NCBI RefSeq assembly: GCF_000971255.1
Contig: NZ_BBMC01000002.1
Location: forward strand, 62,001-126,000
Reading direction: 5' to 3'
Length of the DNA: 64,000 bases
Origin: Demequina rhizosphaerae
GTDB lineage: Bacteria > Actinomycetota > Actinomycetes > Actinomycetales > Demequinaceae
Position 1 is the first letter of the stretch. Every line of letters starts with the position of its first letter. Under the pieces are notes generated by a model that saw only the letters and a program-made list of their open reading frames with translations, was not told the DNA's origin and searched no databases. This document shows, one piece after another, positions 61,676-64,000 of the stretch. The position numbers and the translations under genes were made by a program.

Positions 61676-61719
61676 GGGACGTTGGCCCCGCGCGACCCCG
61701 CGATCGCCCTGCCTACGGT
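61676..61719 (+). promoter_or_regulatory. possible hydrogenase-type operator before zinc-ribbon gene 4
   Basis: GGGACGTTGGCCCC at 61676-61689 fits GGGAC-N4-GNCCC, with the -10 box TACGGT at 61714-61719. Centre spacing is 34 bp, two more than in the other four promoters, so this is a weaker call. Confidence 0.4.
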
Positions 61720-61762
61720 GGAACTGCCCCTACCAGGAACGATGCGCACCCGGGAGTCGCCC

Positions 61763-62032
61763 ATGACCGACACCCTCGAGAACCGGACCCACCTGAGCCT
61801 CGACAACTACGCGGACGTGCTGGCGCTCGCCGACATCGTCCGCGCGACCGGACGATGCGTCGCGTGCGGCGCAGACAGCGCCGCCGTCCGCACGGATGCG
61901 CTGTGGATCGTCCACGACCGCACGGTCGCGGACCTCGGCTCGGTGGCGATCCTGTGCGCGCGCCACGCCGCCGAATGGGCGCGCGGCGGACACGTCGTCG
62001 CCGGCGCGGCCGGGGACCTGCAGGGGCGCTAG
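61763..62032 (+). CDS. zinc-ribbon mini-protein 4
   Basis: An 89-residue paralog: HLSLDNYADVLALADIVRAT, CVACGADS, VRTDALWIVHDRTVAD, VAILCARHAAEW. GGGAG precedes the ATG at 61763. It lies 16 bp from the convergent tdk stop. Confidence 0.7.
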   Translation: MTDTLENRTHLSLDNYADVLALADIVRATGRCVACGADSAAVRTDALWIVHDRTVADLGSVAILCARHAAEWARGGHVVAGAAGDLQGR

Positions 62033-62048
62033 GGCACCTGCGCGAGAA

Positions 62049-62675
62049 CTAGAAGAGCGCCGCGCCGGCCTCGCGCTCGGGCGCGCCCGCGGCCTGCACC
62101 GGGCCGACCTTCTCGAGGTAGCAGCGGCCGCACAGCGACTCGTAGTCGGCCTGCTGGCCGTCGATCGCAACCTGCTCGCCGTGGCTGACGAACACGCCGC
62201 CGACCACGCGGCCGTTGAAGATCGCCTTCGAGCCGCATCGGCAGATGGTCTTGAGCTCCTCGATCGAGTGCGCGATCTCGAGCAGGCGCAGCGAGCCGGG
62301 GAACGAGCGCGTCATGAAGTCGCCGCGCAACCCGTAGCAGAGCACCGGGATCCCGTGCCGGACCGCGATGACGAACGCCTCGTCCACCTGCGCGGGCGTG
62401 AGGAACTGGGCCTCGTCGACGAAGATCGCGTCGATCGCGTCGAGGTCGCGGTGCGCGCGCAGGGCCTCGAGCATCGAGTCCTCGGAGTCGAGCAGCACGT
62501 CGACGGCGCGCTCGACGCCGATGCGCGAGGACACCGCCTCGCCGGCCTTGGTGTCGACGCCCGGCTTCACGATGACGGGGTGCTGCGCGCGCTCCTCGTA
62601 GTTGTAGGCCGCGGTGAGCAGCAGCGCCGTCTTGGACGAGTTCATCGCCCCGTATCGGAAGTACAGCTTCGCCAC
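62049..62675 (-). CDS. tdk: thymidine kinase, type II
   Basis: A 208-residue enzyme that phosphorylates thymidine to dTMP. P-loop FRYGAMNSSKTALLL (about residue 12), IFVDEAQFL (about 90), the lasso and zinc site CRCGSKA and CGRCYLEKVG are all as in bacterial Tdk. The P-loop reads GAMNSSKT, typical for this enzyme. Complete and of normal length. Confidence 0.95.
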   Translation of the reverse strand: MAKLYFRYGAMNSSKTALLLTAAYNYEERAQHPVIVKPGVDTKAGEAVSSRIGVERAVDVLLDSEDSMLEALRAHRDLDAIDAIFVDEAQFLTPAQVDEAFVIAVRHGIPVLCYGLRGDFMTRSFPGSLRLLEIAHSIEELKTICRCGSKAIFNGRVVGGVFVSHGEQVAIDGQQADYESLCGRCYLEKVGPVQAAGAPEREAGAALF

Positions 62676-62745
62676 GTCGGCCCCTTCTCTGCGCGTGTGC
62701 GAGAAACCTTAGCGGCGCGGCGGCGTGCCGCGGGACGATGCGCGG

Positions 62746-63702
62746 CTACCCGGGCGCAACCGTGGACCAGTCGACGGGCGGCAGGCTGTCCCCCACGGCC
62801 GGCGCGTACGCGCGGCGCAGCGCGGCGCGCGAGCCGCGCGCCCCCACGAAGGGCGCGAGCGGGTCGCCGCAGATGCGGAAGTCGGCGAGCTCCTCCCACG
62901 CCGGGTCGAGGGCCTCGGCGAGGGTGGCCGCGCCCCCGAGGATCCGGCCGGCGATCGCGAGCCCGAGCGCGCGGTCGTCGTCGCGCGCGACCATGCCGAT
63001 GGCCCCGAGCGCGCTCGCCGCGACGCCGCGCTCGACCAGCTCCTCGCAGATCCCGTGCCGCGAGCCGCGCCGCTGCGCGCCCGAGCAGGACAGCGAGATC
63101 GCGGCGCCGACGGGCTCGGCCTCGGGGTCCTCGAGCTGCCACGCCTCGACACCGCCGTAGCCGGCCCACCCCACGGGCGTGCCGAGCCCCGTGTAGAGCA
63201 CCACGCCCGGCCCCGCCGCGAGCGCAACCAGCAGCTCGCGGCGGCGCAGGCGCCCCGTGGGAAGGTCGCGGAACGGGACGTCCCCGTCGTGAAGCAGCGC
63301 CGCGAGCTCCTCGGCGCGCTCGCGCACGTGCGACTCGCGGCTCGACAGCAGCGCGATCGGCCCCGCGCCGAGCCGCGTGCCCGGCGCGACCCGCGCCTGG
63401 GCGACCGCCGCCGCCCGCATGGCCCGCGCATCGTCCGGCATCACGCCCACCGGGACGGGCCGCCCGCCCCGCTCGATGAAGGGCCCGTCGACCACGTCTG
63501 CGATGGGGCGGTCGGCGGGCGCGAGGATGATCGCTGCGGTGGCGCGCTTGTCGGGCAGCCGCGCGGCGAGGTGGACGACGCGCGGACCCACCTCGACCGC
63601 CTCGACCCTGCGGACCGCGGCGTGGGCGGCGATCAGGGGCGCGGCCTGCTCGAGCGCCGCCGCGGTCCCGAGGACCAGCAGCCGGTCACGCGTGGACGAC
63701 AT
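62746..63702 (-). CDS. caspase/gingipain (C25)-fold-like protein lacking the catalytic His
   Basis: A 318-residue protein. Residues 120-318 follow the order of the clan CD caspase-like fold: VVLYTGLGTPVGWAGYGG (family has a catalytic His after YTG; here Leu), AAISLSCSGAQRR with the candidate Cys, GICEELVERGVAASALGAIGMV, and FRICGDPLAPF at the end, like the GDP motif of C25. It could be an inactive scaffold or use another residue. Start overlaps by 17 bp the end of the HExxH gene, so the two form a unit. Recognition is by pattern only. Confidence 0.5.
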   Translation of the reverse strand: MSSTRDRLLVLGTAAALEQAAPLIAAHAAVRRVEAVEVGPRVVHLAARLPDKRATAAIILAPADRPIADVVDGPFIERGGRPVPVGVMPDDARAMRAAAVAQARVAPGTRLGAGPIALLSSRESHVRERAEELAALLHDGDVPFRDLPTGRLRRRELLVALAAGPGVVLYTGLGTPVGWAGYGGVEAWQLEDPEAEPVGAAISLSCSGAQRRGSRHGICEELVERGVAASALGAIGMVARDDDRALGLAIAGRILGGAATLAEALDPAWEELADFRICGDPLAPFVGARGSRAALRRAYAPAVGDSLPPVDWSTVAPG

Positions 63703-64000
63703 CGGCGTAGGGCTGCCACGCGGTGGTGTCGAGCGCGGGCACCTCGCCGAACTTCCGGCGCCAGTAGTGCATGACGATCTGCGCCTGCTGCTCGCGGTTG
63801 AACTGCGAGAGGTCGCCGGCCGCGGCGTTGAGGTCGTCCTCGCCGCCCGCGCCGAACGTCTCGCCGGCCGCGTCGCCCGTGTAGCCGTAGTTGTATCCCT
63901 CGCCCACGAGCTGCGCCTCGAGCGCCTCGATCATGTAGATGGGCCCGGTGACGACGCCCTGCCACACGTGCGTGAGCTCGTGGATGAGGGTGTCGGGCGT
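63686..64000 (-). CDS. HExxH-containing DUF4157-like protein (5' end outside window)
   Basis: The visible C-terminal 104 residues start TPDTLIHELTHVWQGVV, an HExxH zinc-binding motif, then YMIEALEAQLVGEGYNYGYT and NREQQAQIVMHYWRRKFG. The order (HELTH, Glu in EAQ, EQQ) resembles DUF4157-type putative metallopeptidases that occur with toxin or contractile-injection loci. Frame open to the window end. Confidence 0.6.
   Translation of the reverse strand, partial: TPDTLIHELTHVWQGVVTGPIYMIEALEAQLVGEGYNYGYTGDAAGETFGAGGEDDLNAAAGDLSQFNREQQAQIVMHYWRRKFGEVPALDTTAWQPYADVVHA

Overview
The window is chromosomal DNA from a high-GC (about 72% by eye) Gram-positive actinobacterium, most likely of the Micrococcales (Cellulomonas/Demequina-like). 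The reasons are base composition, codon use, many leaderless genes with a TANNNT -10 box 6 to 7 nt before the start codon, and typical actinobacterial families (DUF222-HNH nuclease, DUF6226, DUF6390, Arr, group 3b [NiFe] hydrogenase). I see no rRNA, tRNA, CRISPR array, insertion sequence or origin. The order below follows the + strand.

1-17.8 kb is mostly housekeeping. It holds an Na+/H+ antiporter (cut by the window edge), small hydrolases, a YbaK-type deacylase, an acyltransferase, glycerol kinase and glycerol-3-phosphate dehydrogenase, a CoA-binding protein with an alpha/beta hydrolase, the SbcD/SbcC nuclease, a secreted zinc-metallopeptidase-like lipoprotein and a DUF3800-like gene. A 0.6 kb non-coding stretch (17768-18360) carries two copies of an AT-rich palindrome.

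18.3-32.7 kb is a hydrogenase region on the minus strand. It holds a CbiM/NikM-like metal transporter, DUF6390, an EamA permease, HypC, the maturation protease, the large (alpha) and small (delta) subunits, a 5'-nucleotidase and the FAD/NAD gamma subunit. After an insert of unrelated genes (RES-type toxin-antitoxin, DUF4265, a sensor kinase with a kinase-like partner, one unknown) comes the iron-sulfur beta subunit. The alpha/delta, gamma and beta units each have a promoter with the same palindromic operator (GGACCWWGGTCC) exactly 32 bp from the -10 box, which looks like a DosR/DevR-type hypoxia switch. The same geometry recurs before one of four tandem zinc-ribbon mini-proteins at 60.5-62.0 kb.

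32.7-47.7 kb is accessory DNA, in part of lower GC. It has a candidate two-subunit type II restriction system with an adenine methyltransferase. Next is a divergent gene cluster built around NAD/ADP-ribose and nucleotide chemistry (ADP-ribosylglycohydrolase-phosphatase fusion, NrtR-like regulator with two tandem operators, deoxynucleotidase, N-formylglutamate hydrolase-Mesh1 fusion). Then come a VWA protein and phosphatase opposite an ECF-like sigma gene, and GIY-YIG, HNH and NERD-helicase genes.

47.7-64 kb has a quinone oxidoreductase, a sulfatase, an MscS channel, a DUF222-HNH protein, a serine hydrolase, rifampin ADP-ribosyltransferase (arr), a UvrD-type helicase, an MNT antitoxin with a HepT toxin killed by stop codons, the zinc-ribbon array, thymidine kinase, and a caspase/gingipain-like protein next to an HExxH protein cut by the window end.

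Across the window the 10-mer GGACGATGCG occurs about 45 times on the two strands, against well under one expected from base composition. It is nearly absent from the restriction and ADP-ribose region, and one inverted pair forms a terminator-like hairpin. This is the pattern of an uptake-sequence-like or Chi-like genome signature and is the most striking unexplained signal here.
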